Counted from the first letter of the stretch, positions 35,446-45,240 are shown. The stretch is DNA of 49,316 nucleotides from Larix sibirica (GCA_004151065.3 NWUY0304347264.1:1-49316), one strand, 5' to 3'. Notes: a model not told the origin generated them from the sequence alone. Translations and numbers: made by a program.

Positions 35446-36003
35446 TTGACTTATGCATGGAGGTTTCATATTGGTTCTATTATTAGAGTTTCCATGTGCT
35501 ATTTTTCTCCAGGATCTATTATGGCATGCGGTATGCTAGAGATGGTTAGTTGCTACTCCAGGGATTTGTTGATTCATATGGAGCAGGAGGTGCAGGCACA
35601 CGGAAGAGCACTTCCGGCTATTGTTTCAATTAGGGCACAGGGATTATTTATTTCTTGGTTCGCCGGGAAGCAGGTGGCGGTTGCACTCAGTTCAGCGGAA
35701 GCAGAGTATATGGCAGCTTATTTAGCTAGTTGTGAAGCTATTTGGCTTCGCAAATTGGTAGCAGAGTTTACTAATGATACGCTGGAGCCCACTTTTCTTA
35801 TTTTTGCTAATCAGAGTTTAATAAGACTCTTTCAAAATCCAATCTTCCATGATCACTCCAAGCACATTTATATCCGGTACCATTTCCTAAGATATAGAGT
35901 ACAAAAGGGAGCAGTGGTCCTAGAATACATTTCTAGGGATTCACCACAGGTAGCCGACATTCAGTTTATATCGTTTCCTATTTTTAGGTCTTTTTGCTTT
36001 TAA
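35446..36003 (+). pseudogene. Ty1/copia RNase H remnant
   Basis: A single open frame of 185 codons. Its copia similarity starts at about 35638 and ends near 35958; the first ~64 codons have no recognisable similarity. Motifs: FISWFAGKQVAVALSSAEAEYM, whose ALSSAEAEY keeps the conserved Glu; CEAIWLRKL; NQSLIRLFQNPIFHDHSKHI; IRYHFLR; and SPQVADI at the end. In active copies the YCDNQS motif carries a catalytic Asp; here it reads IFANQS, so that residue is lost. The N-terminal part of RNase H, RT and integrase are absent. Reading frame is intact although the gene is a fragment, so decay is recent or chance has preserved it. It sits between the two blocks of GCACATTACTTGAGG-type repeats. Confidence 0.9.
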
Positions 36004-36084
36004 GCAATCCTCTTTATAGACTAGAGTTGATTGGGTTACTTGTGATTCGTAATAAGTTAGTTATTTGCATTTAATAATGAGTCG

Positions 36085-36245
36085 CTTGGCATATGTTGGC
36101 ATGTTTTTACCTATTCTTGGCACAAGTGGGGCACATTACTTGAGGAGTTACATAGAGGAGTGTGCTCGACGCGTGTTCTGGCCATCAAATGGAGGAGTGT
36201 GCTTGGCATGCGTTGGCTTATGTTTACCTATTCTTGGCACAAGTG
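36085..36245 (+). repeat. 45-bp direct repeat, offset 117 bp
   Basis: CTTGGCATATGTTGGC..TTTACCTATTCTTGGCACAAGTGG at 36085-36129 recurs as CTTGGCATGCGTTGGC..TTTACCTATTCTTGGCACAAGTGG at 36202-36245. Between them GAGGAGTGTGCT occurs twice (36148 and 36191). The first copy is followed by a GGGCACATTACTTGAGGAG core like those upstream of the copia fragment. Confidence 0.8.
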
Positions 36246-36792
36246 GCACCCATTGGTGAGTCTCCCTTGGTAACATGCAGATCTACGCACACAGATCACC
36301 CCTTAGGGTACCCCGTCACAGTTCATGCAATGTGCCAATCCAGGAGAATGTCTGCCCGATGCTGCACCACATCAACAGGGAAAAACCATGAATGCAAAAG
36401 CATTTTTTTCAATTTAGTCCATAACAATTGAAACAACAGAGACAAATGACATTATGAAGAAACAGCTGTCTTCCAAGCTAGTTTTTCTTGAGTCTAAAAC
36501 GTGTACTAAACAACCCACAGGTCAAAGTGATTTTAGAAACTAGCATTCCCATTTAAGCTATCCTTGTCAAAAATTTAGAACATTTTGGTAAACTCAGGTC
36601 GCTATGGGACTTGATCATGACAGCAAAGATAGGCTAGTGTTATTTTCTTTTTTAGATGTTTCATACAACTTGACCTTTAACATGAGTCTATATGTTGCTG
36701 TGCTTATTTTAAATACAACTTTCTTGGATGAGACTGTAGCCATTATGGTTGCTTGAAGGTAGAGATGAAGCTGGTGGGGTAAGTTAGGTGGG
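36246..36792. other. No gene recognised
   Basis: Between the copia fragment with its repeats and the gypsy integrase remnant. AT-richer from 36400 on. I cannot recognise a retroelement domain in any frame here, although the RNase H part of the following gypsy remnant may extend a little upstream. Confidence 0.45.
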
Positions 36793-37290
36793 GAAGGTCG
36801 AATTTTTCGGTGGTTACTGCTATTTCATGAATTTTTATTTGAAGTGGTTATGAAGCTTGGTAGACATAATGTAGGCCTAGATAATTTATCCAGAATGAAA
36901 TCAGGATAATCTGGTGGAACAGTTGATGATCATCTGGAAGATGCTGATCTTTTTCAGGTCAAAGCTTTCCCTGACTACTTGGAATAAATTGCTTTATTTT
37001 TGGCCACAAGATCTGCCCTTGCGAACTATTCTGTAACTCAGAAACACCATTTGGTAGTGCATGCTGTATACTATAAATTAATTGTAGGTCAGTTATATAA
37101 GTTGGGCAGTGATGGGATTCAAAGAAGGTGTATGCTGGACCATGAGTGCAAGGATATTCTCTGGGAATTCCATCAGGGAGTTGCAGGTGGACATTTTGGA
37201 GGGAAAGCAACAACTCAGAAGATTATGCATGCTGGTTTGTGGTGGCTTACAGTGTTAAAAGATGCCCAAGAGTATTTTCAAGTAATAGAA
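36793..37290 (+). pseudogene. Ty3/gypsy RNase H end and integrase zinc-binding remnant
   Basis: One plus-strand frame with two internal stops. It starts with the end of RNase H (RWLLLFHEFLFEVVMKLG, 36808 on) and the typical NVGLDNLSRMKSG stretch, then ADLFQVKAFPDYL, a stop, IALFLATRSALANYSVTQK, and the integrase N-terminal zinc-binding region: GQLYKLGSDGI.RRCMLDH, FHQGVAGGHFGGKATTQ and IMHAGLWWLTVLKDAQEYF. The H-x5-H pair of the H2C2 zinc finger is present, but the sequence departs before the CxxC pair, so the domain is incomplete and the catalytic core (DDE) is absent. Opposite in strand to the other two gypsy pieces. It could derive from the same family: it supplies exactly the part deleted at 3899-4250. 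Confidence 0.93.
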
Positions 37291-37616
37291 TTGGTTATAG
37301 GTTATATATGGCTTGTTGGTAAGAGATTGGTTTAGATATAAGTAATAGATTGAGTTAGTAATAGTTCCTTATCTAGTAATAGGAGTTTACTTTACTTATA
37401 TAGTCTTATCTATTTATTCCTAACATACTAGTTACTACTATTCTGATCTTCTATCTAAAGATACTTAAAAACTTGATTACTTTCTTTCTATAACTTAAAG
37501 CAGACTTAATTATATCTTATTTAGGAGACCTTACTTTTCTCTATAACCTATCTTAATTCCTTAAAAAAACCTATATTATTAATTCTTTAATAAAGCAAAG
37601 ATGAAAATTCACGATT
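37291..37616. other. No gene recognised
   Basis: AT-rich sequence rich in TAGTAATAG, TTACTTT and TATCTA words. Nothing else identified. Confidence 0.5.
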
Positions 37617-38336
37617 TTGTTAGGTGGAAGGGGAATGATAATCATGGAACTAAGGTATAAGGCACGAAACATGGAGTCCATTTCGCACCCCAAACCACAT
37701 TTTAACTGCAACCAAATAATTAATTCGCACCCACTTCCAACTTACTTAACTGCTTTCATTTCCATTTCTATTGGTAGATTACTTAGCTTCTGTCTGCTGC
37801 TTTCATTCTTTAAGGGGTTTGCTTTAGGTCCTTGCTTACAACTTATGAGCTGGCTAACTTTACCTCTTTTGATGCTTACAACTAAATTACTGATGCTTTT
37901 ATGTTGGTTTATACTGCTAATATTTATTGGTTTGCTTTTCCGGGGGTTATATCCTAATTGGTGGGGGTGTCGGCTTTGTTTGCTGCTTGGGCTACTCTCA
38001 ATGCGGCTTTGGCTACGGATGTTAGCTGCTGTTTGGTGGCTGCTGGCCTTATACTCAGCTTTTATCACGGCTTCCACCTTATCTCCCACCTCTTTGGCTA
38101 CCCTGACCTTGACTCCTAATAACTTATTGACTGTTTTTATGGGGCTTACCATAGGCCTGTCCATAGGCCTCCTTTTTATGGCTTGGGCTACCTTGGGTTG
38201 TTCCACCTATGGATGGGTGGATTTGGACTATATAGAAGGGCATCAGCTCGAGGAGATTTCGAACATCATTGAAGCGCGAAGAGTGCTGAGTATTCTGGAA
38301 TTTGTTCATTTTACTTCACTTCACTACGTTCAGTAA
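37617..38336 (+). other. Longest open frame of the window (239 codons), probably repeat-derived
   Basis: Open from an ATG at 37617-37637 to a stop at 38334-38336. The product would be very hydrophobic, with Leu-rich runs such as LLSFCLLLSFF, LLMLTTKLLMLLCWF and LLLGLLSMRLW that would score as membrane segments. The DNA at 37780-38200, however, is a degenerate array of GCTTTT.ATGTTGG, GGCTTTGGCTAC and GGCCTCCTT-type words (GAST-type locus 8), and the opposite strand is open as well for 154 codons (37742-38206). Openness on both strands with a short word bias argues for a repeat, not a gene. No homologous family recognised. If expressed it would be a novel membrane protein of the kind sometimes formed by chimeric mitochondrial ORFs. 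Confidence 0.25.
37780..38200 (+). repeat. Degenerate GAST-type array, locus 8
   Basis: Plus strand carries complement-style words such as TTTGGCTACGGATG, GCTGCTGGCC, GGCTACCTTGGG and TTGATGCTTACAAC. Least regular of the eight arrays, and assigned to the family with reserve. Confidence 0.4.
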
Positions 38337-40223
38337 AGTAATAAATTTATTAAACCGCGCATTATAGAGGAATCTTCTCTATATTAGTAATATAAGATTA
38401 GTATTAGGAATGGCCCTCCCTTTTCTTTTTCCACCTCCTATTTGGGGCCTATTAGCTACTTAGTCCTCCGGGGCTAGGCTAAAGTAGTTGGTAAAGTAGA
38501 AGAAGCTAATTCCTTAGTCCAAGTTGTTTTGGGGCGCCTTTATACAACATGAGTAAGGGGCTATAAGGGTATATTATAAGTAGCCAAGCCAATAGAGACC
38601 TCAATTGAATATGCCCTCCTCCTCTCCGCACCTCCATTCCAAGGATCACCGTCCGATCTATTGTAACCTAATATATCGCTCGGATCGATCACCAAGTCCA
38701 AATTGCTCTTCCATGCGCCCCTCTACTTAACTACTTAAGGGGCGGGGCCTTCTGGGCTCTATCAAAATGTTGCCAGTCCTCAGCATATACTGAATCCCGG
38801 CGCACTAGTAAGTACATATGGCTATGGGCACCATTCTATGGAATGCCCCATTCTTATATAGAAGTATTTATCCGTAAGTATGAGAACAACCAGCTCGAGT
38901 TTTTCATTTGGTGTGGTCCCTGCTATAGTATAAAGTTGAAAGTCGGAGTGCCCCAAAGACTTTGAATTGAAATTGAAGTAGTAGCCGGACCGGTCGACGG
39001 GTGGGAAAGAGCTAAACACACCTTGCCTTAACTGCGCCCTCTAGGTTTAAACACCAAGGAAATAGTTACCTAGGGCTTTAAGGCATAGTATGTAAGATAC
39101 CTAGGTTTTTAGGACCCAGGAAACAAGATTTAAGGCCAGATTTAGAGCAAATGGAAACTTCACAAGGATCCAAGGAGCTAAAACATGCAATCCCCACGGT
39201 AAATTGTCATTTTCGAGGTGGTAAATTTGCTAGAGAAGAGGTGGCATCATATGAAGATGATAGATAGATAGTATGAAACATGGCTTTGTCAAACTGGTAA
39301 TTTCAGTACATAAAAGTGGCATATGAAGGGCTATGAAGGGCAAGACCTATATGATAAGTCTCGGGTGGATGCTCATGAAAGAAAGGTATGGAAATGAAGT
39401 AAATAAAGGTGTCATTGCGGGAGCTGATAGAGAATATAAACGTGGGGACCTATCAATATGGGAAATGAAGTAAATAAAGGTGGCACGTCGGATGGTGAGC
39501 TGGGAAAAACTTGGTTAAGGTTGCATGACAAGTGTTTGGTAGCCTTGTTGACCAACTATTGGCATAGCCCGATGAGATGCTTAGGATGGTGTACTAGTCC
39601 TGGGGTAGGCTAGGAGGACCAAGGATATATAGCCAAGTACTAGGACAGATGATCGATGAGGTATTGCAATGCAAGCTCAGCGAAGGACGACGCAATCTAG
39701 AAATGTCCTAGATATTTTGTTATCCATGGCAAGGAGACACCATTGATAAGTCTATTTAAAGGAATGTGAGCACTGCCACCAATTACATGATCTTCATATG
39801 ACCATCAAAGGGTTGGTCTAGATGGATGATAGCATGTTCTTACATTGGGGTCGGTTGTTAAAATGTGATTGGTTCGGGGGAAGTTATATTAGGTTGCCTA
39901 TGGTTGGTTAGTAATAGAGGTTTCCTATGGTGAAATGAGCACATTTCAATTCAGTACACTTTGAGGTACCTGGCCTAGGTTTATATTGTCAAACCCTAAA
40001 CCTAACTCAGTCTAGGAAGGTGTGTCCAACCTGCATGGGGAATGTTTTATAGAAAGGGACATCCACTTAAAGTGATAAACATGCATAGAAGCATGCGCCA
40101 TCTCCTAGGATAATGCACACTGTTATAAACCTGGAAATTGAAATAACCCATGTGCTACAAACTAAAGCCGGTAAAAGCAAACTCCAAAATAGAAAGACCT
40201 CTACTTTATTATAGAAATAGAAA
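38337..40223. other. No gene recognised
   Basis: The first part (38340-39050) looks like native mitochondrial intergenic DNA; a minus-strand open frame of 65 codons (38822-39019) has no family motif. From about 39050 to 40220 the sequence is free of the local repeat families except for the small repeat at 39386-39484, and I could not identify a coding remnant on either strand. Confidence 0.45.
39386..39484 (+). repeat. Direct repeat GGAAATGAAGTAAATAAAGG
   Basis: Two near-exact copies of TATGG(G)AAATGAAGTAAATAAAGGTG followed by TCA or GCA, starting at about 39387 and 39457, offset about 70 bp. Confidence 0.8.
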
Positions 40224-40257
40224 CCTTGCCCTCCCTTTGGTCAAGCAAGCCTTTCCT
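40224..40257 (-). repeat. 35-bp AAGG-bounded element, copy 3
   Basis: Identical to the copy at 27-61 over 34 bases; only the outermost T of the terminal CCTT is replaced (CCTAAA). Flanked by AT-rich DNA unlike that flanking the other copies, so it moved or was copied independently of its neighbours. Confidence 0.85.
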
Positions 40258-40289
40258 AAATATAGTAGTTCTAAAACTGAAACTGGCTG

Positions 40290-40495
40290 AGGTTGGTGTA
40301 TGCATGTACCCTCTCTCTCCTAGATAATTGAAGTGATACTCTCAAGAAGACTAGTGTTGTGCCATCACTCTGATCTACTACGCCCTCATCATGACTACAC
40401 AAGTATGTCGCAAAGGAAGCAAGATAGCATCTCTACTGGAATGTGCTATCACTGCTATAGAATTGGTGGTTAAGCAATCAAAGTATAATCTAACA
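40290..40495 (-). mobile_element. Start of a Ty1/copia 3' LTR (inner edge defined, outer edge not)
   Basis: On the minus strand the copia polyprotein stop is embedded in a polypurine tract AAAGAGGGAGTG followed by TGTTAGATTATACTTTG from 40495 down, the usual join of coding end, polypurine tract and LTR in plant copia elements. The outer LTR end is not determined; 40290 is a guess near a TG/CA candidate. No second LTR was found. Confidence 0.5.
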
Positions 40496-40612
40496 CTCCC
40501 TCTTTACAAAGAAAGTGTTCTCCACCAAACCCAATATATCCCTCAGCATATAAAACTTCCCCTTTGCTAGGGTCTTCGTAAAAATGTTTGCAACCTGCGA
40601 ATCCGGCAGGTG
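40490..40612 (-). pseudogene. C-terminal end of a Ty1/copia polyprotein
   Basis: A 41-codon open segment on the minus strand reads PDSQVANIFTKTLAKGKFY, then LRDILGLVENTF and a final FVKREC before the stop at 40490-40492. The pattern (Q.A.I.TK.L) is the conserved tail of copia RNase H, where active copies have VADI/ILTKPL. Sequence above 40612 loses similarity at once (a stop follows four codons upstream), so this is a short fragment. The fragment at 35446-36003 stops at the equivalent point (SPQVADI), so the two pieces are nearly complementary although they lie on opposite strands. Confidence 0.85.
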
Positions 40613-40900
40613 GGAAGAAGAAGTTCAATCAACGGAAGCAGCACAGCAGGTAGGGAGAAGCAGCTGGAAGGAAGCTAGGTAGAGTGATAGAGAGGTTGAA
40701 GTTGGAGTTCTTATCTCTTTTATTTTTGAACAAGTTGCACTAATTTAGAGAAAGAACTAGAGTTTGTTTCTCTGGTGCACTCAATATAGTAGCTCCATGT
40801 TTATGTGTGTGGATGCAGTAATAGCTCTAGTAATAGCTCTTTGCGTGTAGCAGCCTGTAGTAAGCTTGTACGTCAAGCCTCCTCTACTTGTTTGTTGTAT
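40613..40900. other. No gene recognised
   Basis: Words of the GGAAGCAG type at 40620-40690, then anonymous DNA. The open frame that contains the 18-bp repeat begins at 40805. Confidence 0.45.
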
Positions 40901-40972
40901 GGTAATCGGGATCAACAAGGTAATCGGGAGCAACAAGGGAATTGGCCTCAACAAGGTAATCGGGAGCGACTA
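40901..40972 (+). repeat. Four 18-bp tandem repeats encoding a 6-residue unit
   Basis: Units at 40901-40918, 40919-40936, 40937-40954 and 40955-40972: GGTAATCGGGATCAACAA and variants, the third being the most diverged. In the surrounding 70-codon open frame (40805-41017) the units read GNRDQQ, GNREQQ, GNWPQQ, GNRERL. The unit length is a multiple of three and the frame stays open through it. There is no known family. The open frame is short and unsupported by other evidence, so I record the repeat and not a gene. Confidence 0.9.
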
Positions 40973-41017
40973 ACCCAGGCAATGCTCCTTTGTCTATTTT
41001 TGGCTCTGAATGGCTAG

Positions 41018-41410
41018 CGTATGCCCCTGCCTCTTGTGAATGGTATGTAAGCCTCTTCATTATTCATTCCTTCCTTCCATCCAGCCCAGGTAGGAACAAC
41101 AATTGTTCCGTAGTGGTAAGTGCTAGGGGTATGGGGTAACTGGAACTCTTTATCGGGTCTGGATTGAACGTGTATTCCTATCATCGTCTGGTGGACTTCT
41201 TTGGTCTGGGATAACAAGTTTTAATAAATATGCTTGTATGTGAACAACATGTCTCCATGCCTTCCTTCTGGTGGGGAACTAAAAATGGATGTAGTAAGTA
41301 GTTAGGAGAATGGGCAAACCACCTACCGGACCTGCGTTACTGGCTCAACCTAATCTGCGTGAATGGCTCAACCAACCTCCCCTGGAATACTCCTATCCCC
41401 TCCTCCCTGA
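41018..41410. other. No gene recognised
   Basis: A minus-strand open frame of 67 codons (41014-41217) has no motif. No repeats beyond short words. Confidence 0.45.
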
Positions 41411-41562
41411 GTACCTTTGCGCGTATGATCCTCAACAGGTGAATCATATATAACGAGCAATGCAACCCACTCTTGTCGTGAAGGTATTGCTCACATAGCC
41501 CTGTTGCATGCACATATCCTTCCTTCGTTAACTGTGCATATAGTCCTTTTCCAGGGTATGGG
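41411..41562 (+). repeat. Dispersed repeat family R1, copy b
   Basis: Aligns with 836-1015 in the same orientation (CCTCAACAGGTGAATCATAT shared), with indels. It is followed at about 300 bp by a weaker relative (41838-41945). Confidence 0.65.
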
Positions 41563-42269
41563 TCACTTTCCTTTTATTGGGTATGGGTTGAACAGGCGGC
41601 GGGTATTATTAAACGGTTCCTTCTCTCGTCGTCTGGTGGGAACTTGGCTGCAATGTGTGAGTTTGGGGAATGGTCGCTACACCTTCCCCTGGCCACTACT
41701 CCTTCCGTCCAGCAGCAGCAATCATTTATCTATCCGTGCCAACTTGTAACCTCAATCTCACCCGTCTGGTGTCAACTTGGCTTAATGGATATGCCCACCT
41801 GTTAACAACTTATATAAATATATTGATTCTGGGTCAATGGGTGAAGTGTGATGGTATCACTCACATAGCCTCCTTGCACATAGTAGTCGTTCATTGCATG
41901 CACATAGCCGTCGTTCACTGCACATAGTTCCTTCCCGAGGTATGGGTTAACTTTTTTTATCGGGTATTGCGATATGAGTAACCTGGGTGTAGCTTGGGAT
42001 ATGTCAGCCAGAGCCGACCAGCAAGCAATCCCAGCCAGCGATCCAATTATCCTAGCTTTTCAATCTCGCCTAGCAGTGTGAAACGCTGTAAAATGAAATT
42101 CTTCTTATTCTTTATTACGGCCTGACCCATCCATAGCCTAGGGTCCTATTAAAGAAGTTGATCAGTTGACCGGTTACCCTCCATCTTGATAGGCCACCCT
42201 TTCACTCGTGAAAATAGAAGTGAAAAGGCTATTTCTAATACTCCATTTAAGTACCAAATTTACCATATC
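41563..42269. repeat. Third R1 relative and flanks; no gene
   Basis: At 41838-41945 the words ACTCACATAGCC, TGCATGCACATAGCCGTCGTTCACTG and CACATAGTTCCTTCCCGAGGTATGGG repeat the end of R1 copy b. TGCACATAGT..CGTTCATTGCATGCACATAGCCGTCGTTCA is itself a short tandem duplication. The open frames at 41504-41749 and 41670-41927 overlap and lack motifs. Confidence 0.5.
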
Positions 42270-45240
42270 TTGGGCCACCCAGTCGTGGTATCTCGGAACT
42301 GCCTTCTCGGATTGAGAAACTACAACCGGATCATACCCGGGATATTGGAAGGAAGAGGACTTGGGCACTACTTAAAGCATTCATATTACCTTTCAAAGTA
42401 TACTTTATGAATGAATGTTGGACAGCTAGCTATGTTGTTGTGGGATCTTGGAACTGCTTTCTATTTAGGAACTAATGCCTTAACTTCAGAGTATATAAAA
42501 TGGAGTATATAAAATGGGGGTGGGCACTTTGAGCATTGCTATTAACTTTATTATAGCTTACAAAATAATTAATTTCTGTTGGACAGGTTGGATCGTCCGG
42601 AGCTGTCTTCCTTTTTGGATTTATGAACTACAGCAAGACCTAGTAAGGATATTTTATGAAAGGGCGACACTTAGACCAATGTATTACCTAAACTTACTGG
42701 ATGTAAGTGTTTGACAACTCAGTTTTGGGATTGTTGTAATTCCTTACTTATAAACTACTGCCTTATTAACTTCAGATATTGAATGAATGGGTGGGGGTGA
42801 GCACTTAGACCATCGCTATTACCCTTATCAGCCTACATATGATTTATTTATGTTGGACAGATACCACCATGGGAACAGCTCGATACGGTACAGCTGGACT
42901 CCTTAGAGTAGAAGGGCTTGGGCACTTACAGCTTTGCTATGAACTTTAGAAGCCTACACGATTAATAGATGTTTTATAGCTACCAACCAACTGTTGTGGG
43001 TGGGATCGGTTTAATTGCCTTACTCTGCCTTTAAATAAGCTGGAGGTAGATACTTTGACCTTGAGTATTACTTTTGCCGGAAGGATGAATGTCAGTTGGA
43101 CCTACAGCAACAACCACTAAGTCTTGGTCGTTTTAACTGCTTGGATTGATGACTACTGCCTTATTAAATGTTACGTGCTTGCTTAGGCACTTAGAACATT
43201 GGGATTACCTAGCCTACTTGATTCATTTTTTGCAACCTACCAGCAAGCAACCTTTCCTGCCTGTTAATCGCCCTTCTATACTTACGACTACACTTAGGGA
43301 TCTCGTACGTGCTTGGTTTGCACTTACTTTTAGCATTCTATGAATAGATTAATGGAAAAAATGAGTTGCATAGGAACAACCAGTCGGGGGATCCTCATAA
43401 ATATCTTCCTTTAGGAACGATTGCCAGAAGATCAATAAGGAGTAGGCGCTTTGAACTGGATTTAACTGCAGGGTTACTTTAAATAATTTATGTTCCATGC
43501 GACCCACACTCTTGCATTGTCCTCATTGAGGAACTACAATCAGACGATCTTTTAAGAAGGGCGGCTTGCTTGGGTGGGCCGCACATTGATTGCTATTAAC
43601 CTAAGGTTGTATCATATGGATATTGGTCTATCAACAGGGTCTAGATCACGGTCTAACGTCACGGGTTGGTCTAGCCTCCTCCGGGTTTTGTATCGTCGTC
43701 AGGTGTTAAAAAGATCTCAACGGGCATCAAGATCGAAGAGATAAGGTCGATAGATAAACAGGTCTAAATCGAGGTATCAATCAGTCCGCTGAAGCCAGGA
43801 AGGAAGGAATCGGGGCGGGGATACAGCACTAGGATATTGGAATCTTTCAACTACCTTATGATTCTTGGTACCACATATTACCTTCTTGGTTCGGCCGAGC
43901 CTTGCTTATACGATGATTCAATTAGAATCCACTGCATCCTAGGAAAGAATAGACTTACCTTTTTATTGAAATGCTTACTCCTGATAGTTACCCGCCTGCA
44001 AGAAAGAACTATATTATACCACGAACTTCATGAAGCGCTTAGGAGGGAGGTACATACTGCTATAGAACTTTTATTAGAAGCACCAGATGGGATGATCCAA
44101 CCTTCTTACTTTATTTCCCTTCACCCAACAACCTATGGGGTGCTGCTGCCCATTGCTGAAGCCAGGAATACTTCTTAGTTGGTGGGATGGATCATTGGAG
44201 GAAGGAACTGCCCTGTTGGATTGATTCATTAAAGCCATAAAAAAACTTTAAGCATATATTGTCGCGTTGAACAACTGCCGGATAGTTTTATTATGGGCCA
44301 TCAGAATTAAGCAACCTCCTTCCTTGGATGGGGGCAGGCTTCATACATTTAATAGGATATGCCCAGACAACCAGGCAGGATATGCTTTGGTCACACTTGC
44401 CTTATGAATCTTAGTAAATACGGAGCACTTACGAGCATCCAATCCTTTACTTATTGCCTTTACTTATGAAGTCTTCCAGGTACCACGTATTAACTTATTG
44501 GTATACGACGGAGCCCAGCTGAAACGAGTCAGGCAGGAGTTTGAACCCAACCTTTATTACTACCTTCTCACCCTAGGACGAGGGAGGAGTGTTGCCCAAC
44601 CCAGGCATTACACCTGGAAGAGAAGTAAAGTACGGCAGATATATAACCCATTTTACTTATGAGCATAAACCTTGTTATAGACCTTGAACTTACTACTGCC
44701 GAAAGCCTAGGAGATGAATAAGTTATGTCCAACCACACTTACCTTATGCCAGGATGGATTAGACGCTTATGGCTTTACCCAACCTACCTTACTACCCCAC
44801 ACGTATCACCTCACTTATAAACATCCTTACTATACACACAGGATTTTTATTAGCTTATATATACCGTTATATTCTTGTATCTTCTTCTAGTTACTTGTTT
44901 TACTTACAGCCCGGGCTATCCATTAAAGATTGCTGGATGCCATGGCTGCTCGTCTTACTTATTGCTAGATCGGATGGAAGGGCTTACAATAGAGGGAGGA
45001 GCCGTTACAGGTGGGCATACAGCTTTCAGGCTTCCATAACACTTGCTTTAGGATTCTTCTTAGTGGTAGGTAGCGGTATCAACACTCACTATTGCTCTCT
45101 TACTCAGCAGCCTACCTTCCTTTTACTGAAGTGCATGCAACCTGTTCTACCAGACTTTACTTACCCGCTTCACTCTACTTAGTGGATGGAGGGAAGAGTG
45201 CTGCCTGCCCTTAACAACCAACTTGCTTCAGGCAGAAATC
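42270..45240 (+). repeat. Long, strongly diverged tandem array, unit about 120-160 bp
   Basis: An anchor of the form GGGCACTT(A/T)GA.CATTGCTATTA recurs at about 42364, 42523, 42668, 42802, 42922, 43050, 43188, 43320, 43447 and 43582, with looser copies to about 45240 (44435, 44690). Between anchors the same modules come in the same order: TATTACC, AGCCTAC..GATTTATTTATGTTGGACAG, a GGGATC-like word, GGAACTGC or GAACTAC, CCTTATTAA. Unit spacing is 120-160 bp. Copies are so diverged that no two are near-identical, and pieces of foreign sequence (43600-43800) interrupt them. The modest open frames at 43837-44178 and 44769-45182 fall inside it. No protein family is recognised; function unknown. Confidence 0.6.
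44769..45182 (+). other. Open frame of 137 codons inside the diverged array, unknown
   Basis: Open from ATG at 44769 to a stop at 45180-45182. Two hydrophobic stretches (TIHTGFLLAYIYRYILV, near residues 22-38, and LALGFFLVVGSGI, near residues 91-104) could be membrane segments. It has no known domain. It starts within the decayed end of the 42.3-45.2 kb array, so it may simply be an open stretch of that repeat. Confidence 0.15.
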
